NCBI RefSeq assembly: GCF_947498515.1
Contig: NZ_CANMKO010000004.1
Location: 124,001-188,000 of the forward strand
DNA length: 64,000 nucleotides
Reading direction: 5' to 3'
Source: an uncultured Pelagimonas sp.
GTDB lineage: Bacteria > Pseudomonadota > Alphaproteobacteria > Rhodobacterales > Rhodobacteraceae
Shown here one piece after another: positions 9,075 to 16,671 of this stretch; position 1 is the stretch's first letter; each line of letters starts with the position of its first letter. The notes below the pieces were generated by a model. The model was not told the DNA's origin, searched no databases, and saw nothing but the letters and a program-made list of their open reading frames with translations. A program made the translations under genes and the position numbers.

Positions 9075-9536
9075 TTAATGCACTGGCTGTTTTGAGAGCG
9101 CCGTTGTGCCCTCAGCTCCTTGTTCCTTGTCGAGCCGCTGGAACGCTTGATCACAAAGATCATGTGTCTGGCGACAAGTATTCAAGACCCGTTTCAATTC
9201 CCTATTCTCTTTGCGCAGGTCGAATGTCTGATCAACAAACTCCGACTGCTTGTCCAAAGCGGCCGATAGGCGCTCAATCAACTCGTCTTTCCGCTCTAAC
9301 TGTTGTTCGTGGCTAGGTCGCCGTATTGCAGATGTCTGCGATGGCGGCGCGCTCGATTGAGCAGTTTTGGGTTGGCCAGCCAATAAGTGGGCATTCCCGT
9401 TTTCGTCTGGCTCTAACTTCCCTGCACAAGTGGCCATCATTGTGTTTCGAATTGCGTATGCATCTTGCAGTTTGGAGAACAACAACAAACAGGACGCACT
9501 TCCAAATCCTATGCAAAACCATATCAACATTGTCAT
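9075..9536 (-). CDS. Hypothetical membrane-anchored coiled-coil protein
   Basis: From the ATG at 9536 the product begins MTMLIWFCIGFGSASCLLLF, one membrane segment at residues 3-20 (or an uncleaved signal anchor). A low-complexity linker rich in Ala, Ser and Gln follows, then a charged coiled coil from about residue 85 to 140 (QQLERKDELIERLSAAL onward). 153 residues. Two cysteines late in the coiled coil could form a disulphide. I do not recognise the family. AAAGG lies 7 bases before the chosen start; the frame is open upstream but has no anchor-like sequence there. Shape suggests an inner-membrane scaffold or spacer; function unknown. Confidence 0.55.
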   Translation of the reverse strand: MTMLIWFCIGFGSASCLLLFSKLQDAYAIRNTMMATCAGKLEPDENGNAHLLAGQPKTAQSSAPPSQTSAIRRPSHEQQLERKDELIERLSAALDKQSEFVDQTFDLRKENRELKRVLNTCRQTHDLCDQAFQRLDKEQGAEGTTALSKQPVH

Positions 9537-9609
9537 GATGGTGCCTTTTGCAAAACCGTGATGCGGCCAAACTAAGCCCGCATCACCGCCCATCACATGC
9601 GCAAGCGCT

Positions 9610-9846
9610 TTAACTGCTCGCCAACAACTCAGCCTTCAAATCGAGGTACGCGCGCGCCGCTGCCATTGGGACCACCCCGTTACCCGTTGCCTGGCAGGCG
9701 ATTGCAACGCAATCTGCCGAGAGGGGCCGCAGCGGATCAGTCCAGCCCGAAAGTCTGAACCAGAGGTACAGGAGGCTACATATATGAGTGGCGTTGTTGT
9801 CTCGAAAGTCTGTTCTGCGGGACTTTGCTGCCGTTATCACTGCCAA
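9610..9846 (-). CDS. Short hypothetical reading frame
   Basis: A 78-codon frame with a TTG or GTG start and no convincing ribosome site. Its C-terminal part (MAAARAYLDLKAELLASS) looks helical. It lies on the same strand as its two neighbours, which is the main reason to keep it. No family is recognised, and it could be a decayed remnant or chance. Confidence 0.25.
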   Translation of the reverse strand: MAVITAAKSRRTDFRDNNATHICSLLYLWFRLSGWTDPLRPLSADCVAIACQATGNGVVPMAAARAYLDLKAELLASS

Positions 9847-9868
9847 ATCGAATGACGGCTTTTGGTCA

Positions 9869-10114
9869 TTATGTTGATGTTTGAGCAGGTCGCAAATGGT
9901 GCTTGTTGATAGCCGCCCTCATAGCCCAAAGACTTACGGGGATTGCAACGATTAGTCCTGCGATTCCTCCCCAGAAAGCCGAAGCGTCAGTTTGTCCTAA
10001 AATTGCCCCAACAAATCCAACGATAAAACCCGCAATGAAACCGGCGACCGCTCCACCAAAAAAGCCTCGCCAAACCATGCTCCACCATATTGGCAACACT
10101 TCGCCGTAAGTCAT
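9869..10114 (-). CDS. Small glycine-zipper membrane protein
   Basis: 81 residues with two hydrophobic helices. The first has a glycine-zipper pattern (GFFGGAVAGFIAGFIVGFVG) and the second is FWGGIAGLIVAIPVSLWAM, with a short basic tail (KHHLRPAQTST). GAGAGGG lies about 6 bases before the ATG, a good ribosome site, so I regard it as translated. The family is not recognised; small glycine-zipper proteins often oligomerise in the inner membrane. Confidence 0.55.
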   Translation of the reverse strand: MTYGEVLPIWWSMVWRGFFGGAVAGFIAGFIVGFVGAILGQTDASAFWGGIAGLIVAIPVSLWAMRAAINKHHLRPAQTST

Positions 10115-10619
10115 AAATTTCCCTCTCTAACAACTTAAAGCCGACTTTGGCTGCATTGCAGAAAAAGTGCAACATTGGGCTCAATGCAGTCATCCGACGA
10201 TGTTTCGTTCTTTGATACCGATTGCACCTTCAAGGCGACTCACCTCATGGTGCCGCTTCCCTGATCAGGGAGAGGAGCGGCCATAAAGCGATTGCTGGTC
10301 GGCGGGTTTTGGTTTTGCGATTAGGCCCCGTGTCACGGGGTGGTGAGACACCCCGTGACCTCCCAGTATCACGCCAGATTCCCGAGGTGAATCCCGCACG
10401 GTCACGCAAACCCATCCCACAAGCGATCACATGTATATATAAGGTGGAGTTCGCAGACGGCGACTGTCAGCCCAAAGCAGACGTCGCAATTCCTGCTTAC
10501 CATCACTTCTCCGTCTTCCTGACAAAGATATTCGAACGCAAATTGGCAAGCTATAGCGGTACGTCCAGAATTTGGTTTTCGAAGTTGCGGGCAGAGAGCC
10601 TTGTTGCTAGCAACTCGGT
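10115..10619. other. Intergenic region without a supported gene
   Basis: Reading frames here have no family-like sequence. The notable element is a perfect 10-base inverted repeat, TCACGGGGTG / CACCCCGTGA with a 6-base loop, at 10334-10359, without a T-run. A TATA-rich stretch (ATGTATATATAAGGTGG) at 10431-10447 lies about 170 bases before the RES-like gene and may belong to its promoter. Confidence 0.5.
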
Positions 10620-11576
10620 ATGAAAAAATTGGTCCACACAGACATTCTTCGTCGCACACGGCAACTTGGCAGAATCGACCTGTCGAAGGCATCTTTTCGT
10701 ACATTGCAGAAAGAAATTCGAAAACTTTCAGACGGCACCGCTATTCCTATCCAGATGTCACCATCGACAGAGTTTTTCTTTCGGGTTCGAAAGAACCCCG
10801 GTTCCAAAATTGCCGACGTTGAACAGCTTATGGCTCCGCCGGCCGCACTTGTGACTGGATTTCAAAGGTGCAACGGACCCGCAGAACCAATTTTTTATGC
10901 CGCATCAGATCGACTGACGGCTCTAAAAGAAACTCGAGTGGATATAGGAGATACTGTTTATCTGTCGCAGTGGATTGCTAAACAAAAGATGCCGTTTAAC
11001 CACGTTTTCGCACCCAATGGGCCGGATGGTTACTTTGAGCAACTAACACCCGCTGAAACAGCACTCTATACTTTCTTTGATGCCCACATCACCAAGCAGA
11101 TTGGCGCAGACTTCGCAGACGACTACAAGCTAACGGCGGCCATAGCGAAGTTCTTGATGAGTAACTTTACTCCTGGGTCTGAATACGACATTCGTGATGA
11201 TCGGAGCGTTGGTCTCAGGTATTCGTCTGTATTGAGCCGAGAAACCTCATTTAACGTCGCATTCAAGCCGAATTTTGCCGTAGAGCGACTTGAGCTTTGC
11301 CATGTTTTGGAGGGAAGAATTGTTGCAGTAGGCGAAGGCGGAGAGCCCAAGCTGGAAGTATTGGATAGTGCTGACGACTTTTCGGATGGTAAGGTCGCTT
11401 GGTCCGGCGACCCGCACATGATCCCTCTCAAAGTTGAAGACAAAAAGAGGATTCAGTTCATCAGAAAGAATGGACGGTGGACCTTGCCGGTGCATCAGCG
11501 TCCCGTCACCGCCGAGGACATAGAAGAGTTTGTATGTGAAGACTTCCAAGCCAGCCTGCAAGGCAACAACTGGTGA
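10620..11576 (+). CDS. RES-domain-like protein (possible NAD-degrading toxin fold)
   Basis: 318 residues. The middle resembles the RES domain, named for conserved Arg, Glu and Ser: FFRVR at residues 53-57 and FQRCN at 81-85 supply arginines, IFYAASDRLTALKE at 91-104 matches the usual ALYLA...TALAE segment with its Glu, and GLRYSSV at 198-204 matches GIxYPSV with its Ser. An insertion of about 60 residues lies between Glu and Ser. RES proteins include NAD+-cleaving toxins paired with an Xre antitoxin; no such antitoxin adjoins this gene, so it may be an orphan or act otherwise. A GC-rich hairpin at about 11619-11642 follows the stop. The family match is by eye only. Confidence 0.6.
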   Translation: MKKLVHTDILRRTRQLGRIDLSKASFRTLQKEIRKLSDGTAIPIQMSPSTEFFFRVRKNPGSKIADVEQLMAPPAALVTGFQRCNGPAEPIFYAASDRLTALKETRVDIGDTVYLSQWIAKQKMPFNHVFAPNGPDGYFEQLTPAETALYTFFDAHITKQIGADFADDYKLTAAIAKFLMSNFTPGSEYDIRDDRSVGLRYSSVLSRETSFNVAFKPNFAVERLELCHVLEGRIVAVGEGGEPKLEVLDSADDFSDGKVAWSGDPHMIPLKVEDKKRIQFIRKNGRWTLPVHQRPVTAEDIEEFVCEDFQASLQGNNW

Positions 11577-11869
11577 CTTCGCTCAGCTAACTTTGCAAAG
11601 GTCGTAATCTGCGCATTGCTGCCCCTGAAGCGGGGCGCAGCATCGCCGAGATCGTAGGGACCAAGCTGAATGTCCGCTGTCGGAAAATCAGGTGCCACCT
11701 TTTGCGACTGCAGAATTTTGCTCGCCGCGCCTCAATTGAATGTCCAGGTTGGGCTGACGCCGGTCACTGGGCAGCGTTGATCACACGTGATTTCGCCGCA
11801 GACGCGGTGCGGCACCGCGGCAAGGCGGCTAGGAGCCCCCTGTAACCAATGCTGCGAAACGTACCAACG

Positions 11870-12562
11870 TCAGCTTCGCATACGTTTAGTCGTCGCCTCT
11901 TCCCACCCTTTCAGCAAGGTGGCTCGACGGCCTGGGTACTTCTTTCCAAGAACTCTGAGCTCCTGAACCCGCTCGGTTTTGAAATGCCGATAGTCTTCTT
12001 TCATCTCGCACCAACCGACGAGGTAGCGGGTCCGATCGAGAAATGCGATCAACAGCGGCCAGACAATCCTGTCAGTCGTGCTGCCATCGCGATCCGTGTA
12101 GATAAGCTGCAATCTGTACCGCTCTCGTATGGCGTGCCGCAACAGGGCACTGTCAAAGCGTTCGGACACGCGGGCCCGTGTCTGAATGGGTTTAGAACTT
12201 CCATCTAGGACAACCGGCCGCAGTTCCTTCGGAATGGCCAGTGATAGTTTCGACACAAGGTCACGAGCGGCACGGGCCAGTGAAGGGTCGGCCTCAGATG
12301 CCACCCAGGCCGCCCCCAATGCTGCGGCCTCCAGCTCGTCTGCGGTCAGCATCAGCGGGGGCATATCATAGCCATCGTCAAGGATGTATCCCACACCCGC
12401 CTCTCCGGTGATCGGGATGCGTTGGGCGTGAAGCTCTGCCATATCGCGATAAAGCGTGCTGAGAGAGATTTCCAATTCATCGGCAAGTTCCCGTCCTGTG
12501 ATGGGCGACCGGGTAGACCGCAATATCTGGATAATCTGAAACAACCGTTCTGTGCGACGCAT
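11870..12562 (-). CDS. YafY/DeoR-type transcriptional regulator with HTH and WYL domains
   Basis: 230 residues. The N-terminal winged helix (RTERLFQIIQILRSTRSPIT...ELEISLSTLYRDMAEL, residues 3-43) is the HTH_11 type, and the rest is a WYL domain (residues 135-205) with DRIVWPLLIAFLDRTRYLVGWCEMK. The motif's Trp-Tyr-Leu is relaxed here to RYLVGWC. WYL proteins are ligand-responsive regulators. It is transcribed divergently from the SRPBCC gene, with a 30-base dyad between them, so it probably controls that gene and itself. Confidence 0.88.
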   Translation of the reverse strand: MRRTERLFQIIQILRSTRSPITGRELADELEISLSTLYRDMAELHAQRIPITGEAGVGYILDDGYDMPPLMLTADELEAAALGAAWVASEADPSLARAARDLVSKLSLAIPKELRPVVLDGSSKPIQTRARVSERFDSALLRHAIRERYRLQLIYTDRDGSTTDRIVWPLLIAFLDRTRYLVGWCEMKEDYRHFKTERVQELRVLGKKYPGRRATLLKGWEEATTKRMRS

Positions 12563-12579
12563 TTTTCACCTCTCCTCTC

Positions 12580-12609
12580 AGGCTACTGTCATAACGGTGA
12601 GAGTAGCCT
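12580..12609. promoter_or_regulatory. Operator-like inverted repeat between divergent WYL and SRPBCC genes
   Basis: AGGCTACT at 12580 and AGTAGCCT at 12602 form a perfect 8-base inverted repeat with a 14-base spacer. It lies 18 bases upstream of the regulator start and 65 upstream of the SRPBCC start, the expected place for a regulator controlling both. Confidence 0.6.
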
Positions 12610-12674
12610 AATTCTAGAACAGTCTCAGAAACTGAAATTGCGCAAAACTTGCTTAAACGAAACGGAGCCTAAGA

Positions 12675-13121
12675 ATGATCCATCATGAACGTAGCCTGAC
12701 CATCGATGTAGCCCCTGACGCGGTGTGGGCGGTGCTCAGCCGGTACATGCATATCAACGAGTTCGCGCCCCAGATTACCTCTGTCGACGCATTGACCAAC
12801 GGAGAGGTTGGGATGGGGTCGAAGCGACGGAACCATTTCGCAAACGGCACATCGCTGGTCGAAGAAGTGACGGAATGGAAGCCGGGAGCTGGATACACCG
12901 TCCAGCTCTCAGATATGGCGGCGATGCCATTGAAAGAGGCAAGTTCCGAAATTCGCATCACTCCGACAGGCGGACGTTCCAAAGTCACGTGGACCTTCGA
13001 TTATCGCGTCAAATATGGCCCTTTAGGTTGGTTGTTGGGACAAACAATGATGAAGATGATGATGGGTAAGATTATTGATGTGAACCTGAAGGGTCTATCG
13101 GACAAAGCACGCGCCGGATAA
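12675..13121 (+). CDS. SRPBCC-family (polyketide cyclase/START-like) protein
   Basis: 148 residues beginning MIHHERSLTIDVAPDAVWAVLSRY, the typical opening strand and helix of the SRPBCC ligand-binding fold (polyketide_cyc2-like). Later EVTEWKPGAGYTVQL and SKVTWTFDYRVKYGPLGWLLG fit the strands and long C-terminal helix, and KMMMGKIIDVNLKGLSDKA ends it. Such proteins bind small hydrophobic ligands; here the substrate is unknown. It stands alone on the plus strand opposite the WYL regulator and is its likely target. Confidence 0.85.
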   Translation: MIHHERSLTIDVAPDAVWAVLSRYMHINEFAPQITSVDALTNGEVGMGSKRRNHFANGTSLVEEVTEWKPGAGYTVQLSDMAAMPLKEASSEIRITPTGGRSKVTWTFDYRVKYGPLGWLLGQTMMKMMMGKIIDVNLKGLSDKARAG

Positions 13122-13418
13122 GCTAGACCTGAGCGGTAACAGCAAAGCGGCCATTTATCCGAACAGAGCAAATGGCTTCTTTGTCCGCACTGCCGACCTT
13201 CGTTGTCCCAGTTGCATTACTGCCTGTCTTGTCCAAAAGCGCTGTGCGGTAGATCAAAGGCTTACGGTGTGGATAATCCTGCCAATTCACGTAGGATAGA
13301 AGCCGCAAATTTCGTTAGCGCAGGATTTTGCCCTATTCGCAACTGACCCCAACCTGCGCTCCGCAAAGCTTTTTGAGGCCGGGCGTATTGTTACTTGAGG
13401 GAAGGGAGGGGGGTAAAG

Positions 13419-14378
13419 GGCTTTGTTGCACAAATCGGGTGAAGTGTGTTCTTCCCCTTTCCCCGGAGGGACTTATCCTACGGGCTCTGTTACAGGGATG
13501 CCAAGAGCTGTGTAACGGTTTAGCACGGCGATGCGGCTTCGGCGGTGATACCCACTCCACCGCCGCCACAAGGTGCGGCCTAGGTATCTTGACGCCTCCA
13601 CGGCTTGGTTCCGGGCGATGGCCCCGTTGCTCGTAGGCTTCCATGGCTTGGCATTCTTGCGAGGCGGAATGACAGCATGGGCATTCCGCTCGGCAATCGC
13701 GTCGTGGCATTTGCGCGTGTCGTAAGCCCCGTCGGCGGTGACCGACCCAATGTCCTGATCGGACGGAACTTGCTTCAGCAGCTCAGGCAGCATTGGCGCA
13801 TCACCGATGTTGCTGGTGGTGACCTCGACCGCCCGAACCTCCAGTGTTTCTTCATCGATCCCTATGTGTATCTTACGCCAGATACGCCGCTTGGGGCCAC
13901 CGTGCTTACGGGCATTCCACTCGCCTTCGCCCTCTGCCTTGATCCCCGTGCTGTCAATCAGCAGGTTCAAAGGGCCAGTCCCACCACGATACGGCAGGTT
14001 TACGTTCAGCGTCTTCTGACGGCGGCAAAGGGTGCTGAAATCCGGCATCTCCCAGCTCAACCCTACCAACTTCAGCAAGCTCTTAACGAAGCCTGTCGTC
14101 TGCCGAAGCGGCATTCCGAACAACACTTTCAGTGTCAGGCAGGCTTGGATCGCGGCGTCACTGAATTGTTGTCGCCGACCGCGTTTGCCCGTCGGCGGCG
14201 GTATCCAGACCATCGGGGGATCAAACCAGATTGATAGCGACCCACGTCGCTTTAAGCTGTCATTGTAGGTCGACCAGTTCGTGGTCTTGTACTTCGTAGG
14301 GGCCCAGCTGCTCATGAGCTCGAGCTATCATGCTGGATTCGCGAGAGGAATCCCTCAACCCATTTGTGCAACAAAGCC
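13419..14378 (-). mobile_element. IS5-family insertion sequence, deletion derivative
   Basis: Terminal inverted repeats GGCTTTGTTGCACAAAT are visible at 13419-13435 and, as the complement, at 14362-14378, bounding 960 bases. The single transposase frame runs on the minus strand. No direct target repeat flanks the ends (AAAG on the left, TCTT on the right), which suggests later rearrangement. The element is shorter than expected because of an internal deletion in the transposase. Confidence 0.85.
13473..14315 (-). pseudogene. IS5-type DDE transposase with internal in-frame deletion
   Basis: The frame is open for 280 codons and starts MSSWAPTKYKTTNWSTYND, as in many IS5-type transposases of Rhodobacteraceae. 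The first catalytic Asp is in NLLIDSTGIKAEGEGEW and the second in VTADGAYDTRKCHDAI. The C-terminal part normally reads GYHRRSRVETKM... and ends in a VLN-TALGIPV segment; here GYHRRSR is joined directly to IAVLNRYTALGIPVTEPVG, so about 30 codons including the third catalytic residue (Glu of RVETK) are missing. Without that Glu it should be inactive. Comparison with intact copies is from memory. Confidence 0.8.
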
Positions 14379-14379
14379 T

Positions 14380-14598
14380 CTTGGAGTAAGAAACGCAAGG
14401 GGAGTTACCTCACGAGGTCCGTACGATGGTGGTGATCAAGAAAGACGCCTTGCTGGACAATATCGTGATTTAGCGGCGCGATTTGGGAATTCGCATCCTA
14501 GAATTTCTGAAACGCTGGTAGCAATTGCCGAGGGGTACGAATGGGATGGGCGTCGGCAAGATGAACAAGCTGCGGTTGGCGAAAGATGGCATCCATGA
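14380..14598 (+). pseudogene. Truncated gene remnant next to the insertion sequence
   Basis: One frame right after the IS end codes DQERRLAGQYRDLAARFG and continues through ISETLVAIAEGYEWDGRRQDEQAAVGERWHP to a stop. It looks like the C-terminal part of a small helical protein of the kind found in rhizobia and roseobacters. No start codon or ribosome site belongs to it; the frame only stays open because it runs back through the IS. I read it as a gene cut off by the IS or by the rearrangement that removed the target repeat. Confidence 0.4.
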
Positions 14599-14956
14599 TT
14601 GCCTGAACTGCTTCGAGAAACGCTTCGAGGCGGTTCAATTATCTATTTGTGACCCTACCACCCGAACCGGTAATCTCCAATCAGTGGGGCGACCCTGTTT
14701 GTGCGCACGTACTCGCACCACCTTTCCATTCGATAAATATATTTGATTTCCGCTTCTAGGGAGCTTCAAGGCGCCAGCATTCTCTGCAAGGGATGTGTAT
14801 TTTAGGCTGGTGGAGCCAAGAAACTTTATTCCATATTAACGTGTAGCGCCAATATACGCCTGAGTTGGAAGTACAGATAGGTGTTGAAGCCGGGGGCACT
14901 TGTAACGCTTACGTTGGCTCGTTGAAAAGAACTTCATGCCTTGCCCTCATTGCTGA
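14599..14956. other. Intergenic region, no gene seen
   Basis: No reading frame with a recognisable product or ribosome site, and no strong hairpin. It is probably degenerate sequence between the IS-linked remnant and the phosphoesterase gene. Confidence 0.5.
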
Positions 14957-15526
14957 CTAAGTGTTGAGTTTTGCCCTATACTCAACATCGCCCCAGTGCT
15001 TATTCGGCGACAACTTCTTTGCCCGGCGCGCAATGTCGGCAAAGGTGACCGGCATAAAGTCCCACACATCAACGCCGACATTCACAGAATTGCGAGACCC
15101 GCGCCAATTGTTGTGAACATGACCGAAGAGCTGTAGTGCACCTTTGCGGGCATGGTTCCAGGTAATCATTGGGTAGTGGCACAATGTGTTGGGCTGGTTT
15201 TGAGGACCATCCTGCAATTCAACGAAATGCGAGATAGAATCCCAAGGGAGTTCCAGTGTTGGCTTGTGATCATGATTCCCAACGACCAAGTGACGCTCAC
15301 CACCCGGCAACTGGTTGAAAATCTGCTCAACGTAAGCGCTGTCCTTGGCTCGGGAGCCAAAAGCAAAGTCCCCTAGAATCCAAAGTTGGTCTTCCGAGCC
15401 AACCACCTTCCACATGTTTTCCAACAGCGCCGCGTCCATCTGGGATGCCGACATGAAGGGGCGGTTGCAAAACCGCATGATGTTTTCGTGGCCGAAATGC
15501 GTATCAGCCGTATACCAGATTGTCAT
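14957..15526 (-). CDS. Calcineurin-like metallophosphoesterase
   Basis: 189 residues from MTIWYTADTHFGHENIM. All phosphoesterase metal motifs are visible: DTHFGH (DxH), GDFAFG (GDxxF), GNHDHK (GNHD) and GHVHN (GHxH). The compact size and DTHFGHENIMRFCNRPF match a family of small phosphoesterases common in phages and bacterial accessory regions; the substrate is unknown. The frame extends to 15640 but the extra residues are not family-like, and GAGAG precedes the ATG at 15526. It follows a hypothetical gene by 20 bases and is probably in one operon with it. Confidence 0.88.
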   Translation of the reverse strand: MTIWYTADTHFGHENIMRFCNRPFMSASQMDAALLENMWKVVGSEDQLWILGDFAFGSRAKDSAYVEQIFNQLPGGERHLVVGNHDHKPTLELPWDSISHFVELQDGPQNQPNTLCHYPMITWNHARKGALQLFGHVHNNWRGSRNSVNVGVDVWDFMPVTFADIARRAKKLSPNKHWGDVEYRAKLNT

Positions 15527-15546
15527 TGAGTGTTCTCTCGGTTCAG

Positions 15547-15969
15547 TTAACCCGCCAGAGCGCGAAATTCCTCCGGCGTGTAATCCAGCGCCAATAATTT
15601 CAGAAGAAGCAGATCCAAAGGCAATTGCGTTTCCATCCACTGCACTTTTTCAGCATTGATGCTTAGATCGAAGCCGCCAGATTTGTTGAGGGAAATGCAA
15701 ATTTCACGCCCATTTAGATAATCCCAAAGGAGCTCGGAAAACGGACTCTCCCCACTCTTTGGATGCGTTGAAAGGCCAGAACACTGAGCAAGAATTGTTG
15801 GCAATACGTCCGTAAAGACAGCCCATGCCTGATGTAGCTCCTGTATTTTCAATGTTTGCAAACTAGAAGTGGGCTGCGGTGCTGACGACTTTAGCGCCAA
15901 TACTGGTGCAAACTTCGACAGGATAGCTTCCTTGGTGTTTGAGGCATCACCTGCTTTCACGCCCGTCAT
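15547..15969 (-). CDS. Hypothetical protein upstream of the phosphoesterase
   Basis: From the ATG at 15969 the product is about 140 residues: MTGVKAGDASNTKEAILSKF..., a central Trp-containing helix (QELHQAWAVFTDVLP) and a leucine-rich C-terminus (LPLDLLLLKLLALDYTPEEF). The ATG is one base after the stop of the small frame at 15971-16075, which has the strong ribosome site, so translation is probably coupled. The frame can also begin at a TTG at 16053. The family is not recognised; one natural reading is that it works with the phosphoesterase. Confidence 0.5.
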   Translation of the reverse strand: MTGVKAGDASNTKEAILSKFAPVLALKSSAPQPTSSLQTLKIQELHQAWAVFTDVLPTILAQCSGLSTHPKSGESPFSELLWDYLNGREICISLNKSGGFDLSINAEKVQWMETQLPLDLLLLKLLALDYTPEEFRALAG

Positions 15970-15970
15970 C

Positions 15971-16075
15971 TCAACACCCAACCTGTATGTCGTCGAAGGC
16001 AGCTGAATCCAGAGAGCTTTGTGAAACACCCAAAGCGCAATACAGGTCCGCAAGGGTTATATGTATATTTGGCAT
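15971..16075 (-). CDS. Small leader reading frame with a strong ribosome site
   Basis: AAGGTGG lies 6 bases before an ATG at 16075 that opens MPNIHITLADLYCALGVSQ and ends after 34 codons with TGA. The next gene's ATG begins one base later. The peptide looks like the start of a real protein, so this is either a translated leader or the true N-terminus of the following gene split off by a frameshift. Confidence 0.4.
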   Translation of the reverse strand: MPNIHITLADLYCALGVSQSSLDSAAFDDIQVGC

Positions 16076-16097
16076 CACTACCCACCTTATATGTATA
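16057..16097. repeat. Paired TTATATGTATA direct repeats between divergent genes
   Basis: TTATATGTATA occurs at 16057-16067 and 16087-16097, exactly 30 bases apart, between the phosphoesterase operon and the XRE regulator gene. The second copy overlaps the region just upstream of the operon's ribosome site. The spacing (about three helical turns) suggests an operator, perhaps for the neighbouring XRE protein. Confidence 0.5.
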
Positions 16098-16164
16098 ATC
16101 TGATTTTTAGATAATCTGAAAATGAGATTACTGGAAGTGTCCGAAGCATCTTACGGACACTCAA

Positions 16165-16422
16165 TTGACCAAAACACTCCACACCAACGGACATTTGGCG
16201 CTCATTGAAGCGCTCATTTCTGCCCGTAAATCCCAAAATCTCTCACAAGCAGCCTTGGCAGAGCGGTTAAGGTGTCATCAATCGTTCGTCGCGCGGATCG
16301 AGTCGGGGCAGCGGCGTATTGATGTGCCAGAATTGGTGATCATTGCGCGAGCGCTCGATGTTCCTACGGAGCACTTTTTCGAAGCCGTCATTAAGGCAGT
16401 GCCACCGGGTGAACGGATTTAA
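16165..16422 (+). CDS. XRE-family helix-turn-helix regulator
   Basis: 85 residues. The Cro/C1-type HTH spans residues 12-70: LIEALISARKSQNLSQAALAERL, then CHQSFVARIESGQRRIDVPEL, with the recognition helix intact. It is nearly all HTH, like antitoxins and small phage-type repressors. The first possible start is TTG at 16165 (no ATG is near); a TTG ten codons later is also possible. It is divergent from the hypothetical/phosphoesterase operon and is the likely binder of the repeats between them. Confidence 0.85.
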   Translation: MTKTLHTNGHLALIEALISARKSQNLSQAALAERLRCHQSFVARIESGQRRIDVPELVIIARALDVPTEHFFEAVIKAVPPGERI

Positions 16423-16540
16423 ATATCTGATTTCGTTTACTATTCACGCAATCCACAAAGGGCTTGTACGACTTTGGATGTGACCGAAGCATGATTTTCG
16501 CGTCCAAAATCTACTCAAGCCCCATACACAAAATAGAGAA

Positions 16541-16571
16541 GGCTTCACCCCGAAAGCATCGTTGTGAAGCC
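16541..16571 (-). terminator. Hairpin downstream of nrdJ, probable terminator
   Basis: GGCTTCAC and GTGAAGCC form a perfect 8-base stem with a 15-base loop, followed on the minus strand by the pyrimidine-rich TTCTCTATTTTG. It lies about 100 bases after the nrdJ stop. Confidence 0.6.
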
Positions 16572-16671
16572 GCTCAATGTACAACCTATGTGTAGATAGT
16601 GGACCCAAGTTAGAACGAAATGGGCAAACTGTGGGTCATTTCACACCTTACAACATCTCACCCGACAAGCA

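Noticed and set aside
10222-10623. 133-codon plus-strand frame
   Set aside because: It crosses a perfect 10-base hairpin, has no ribosome site and no family-like sequence.
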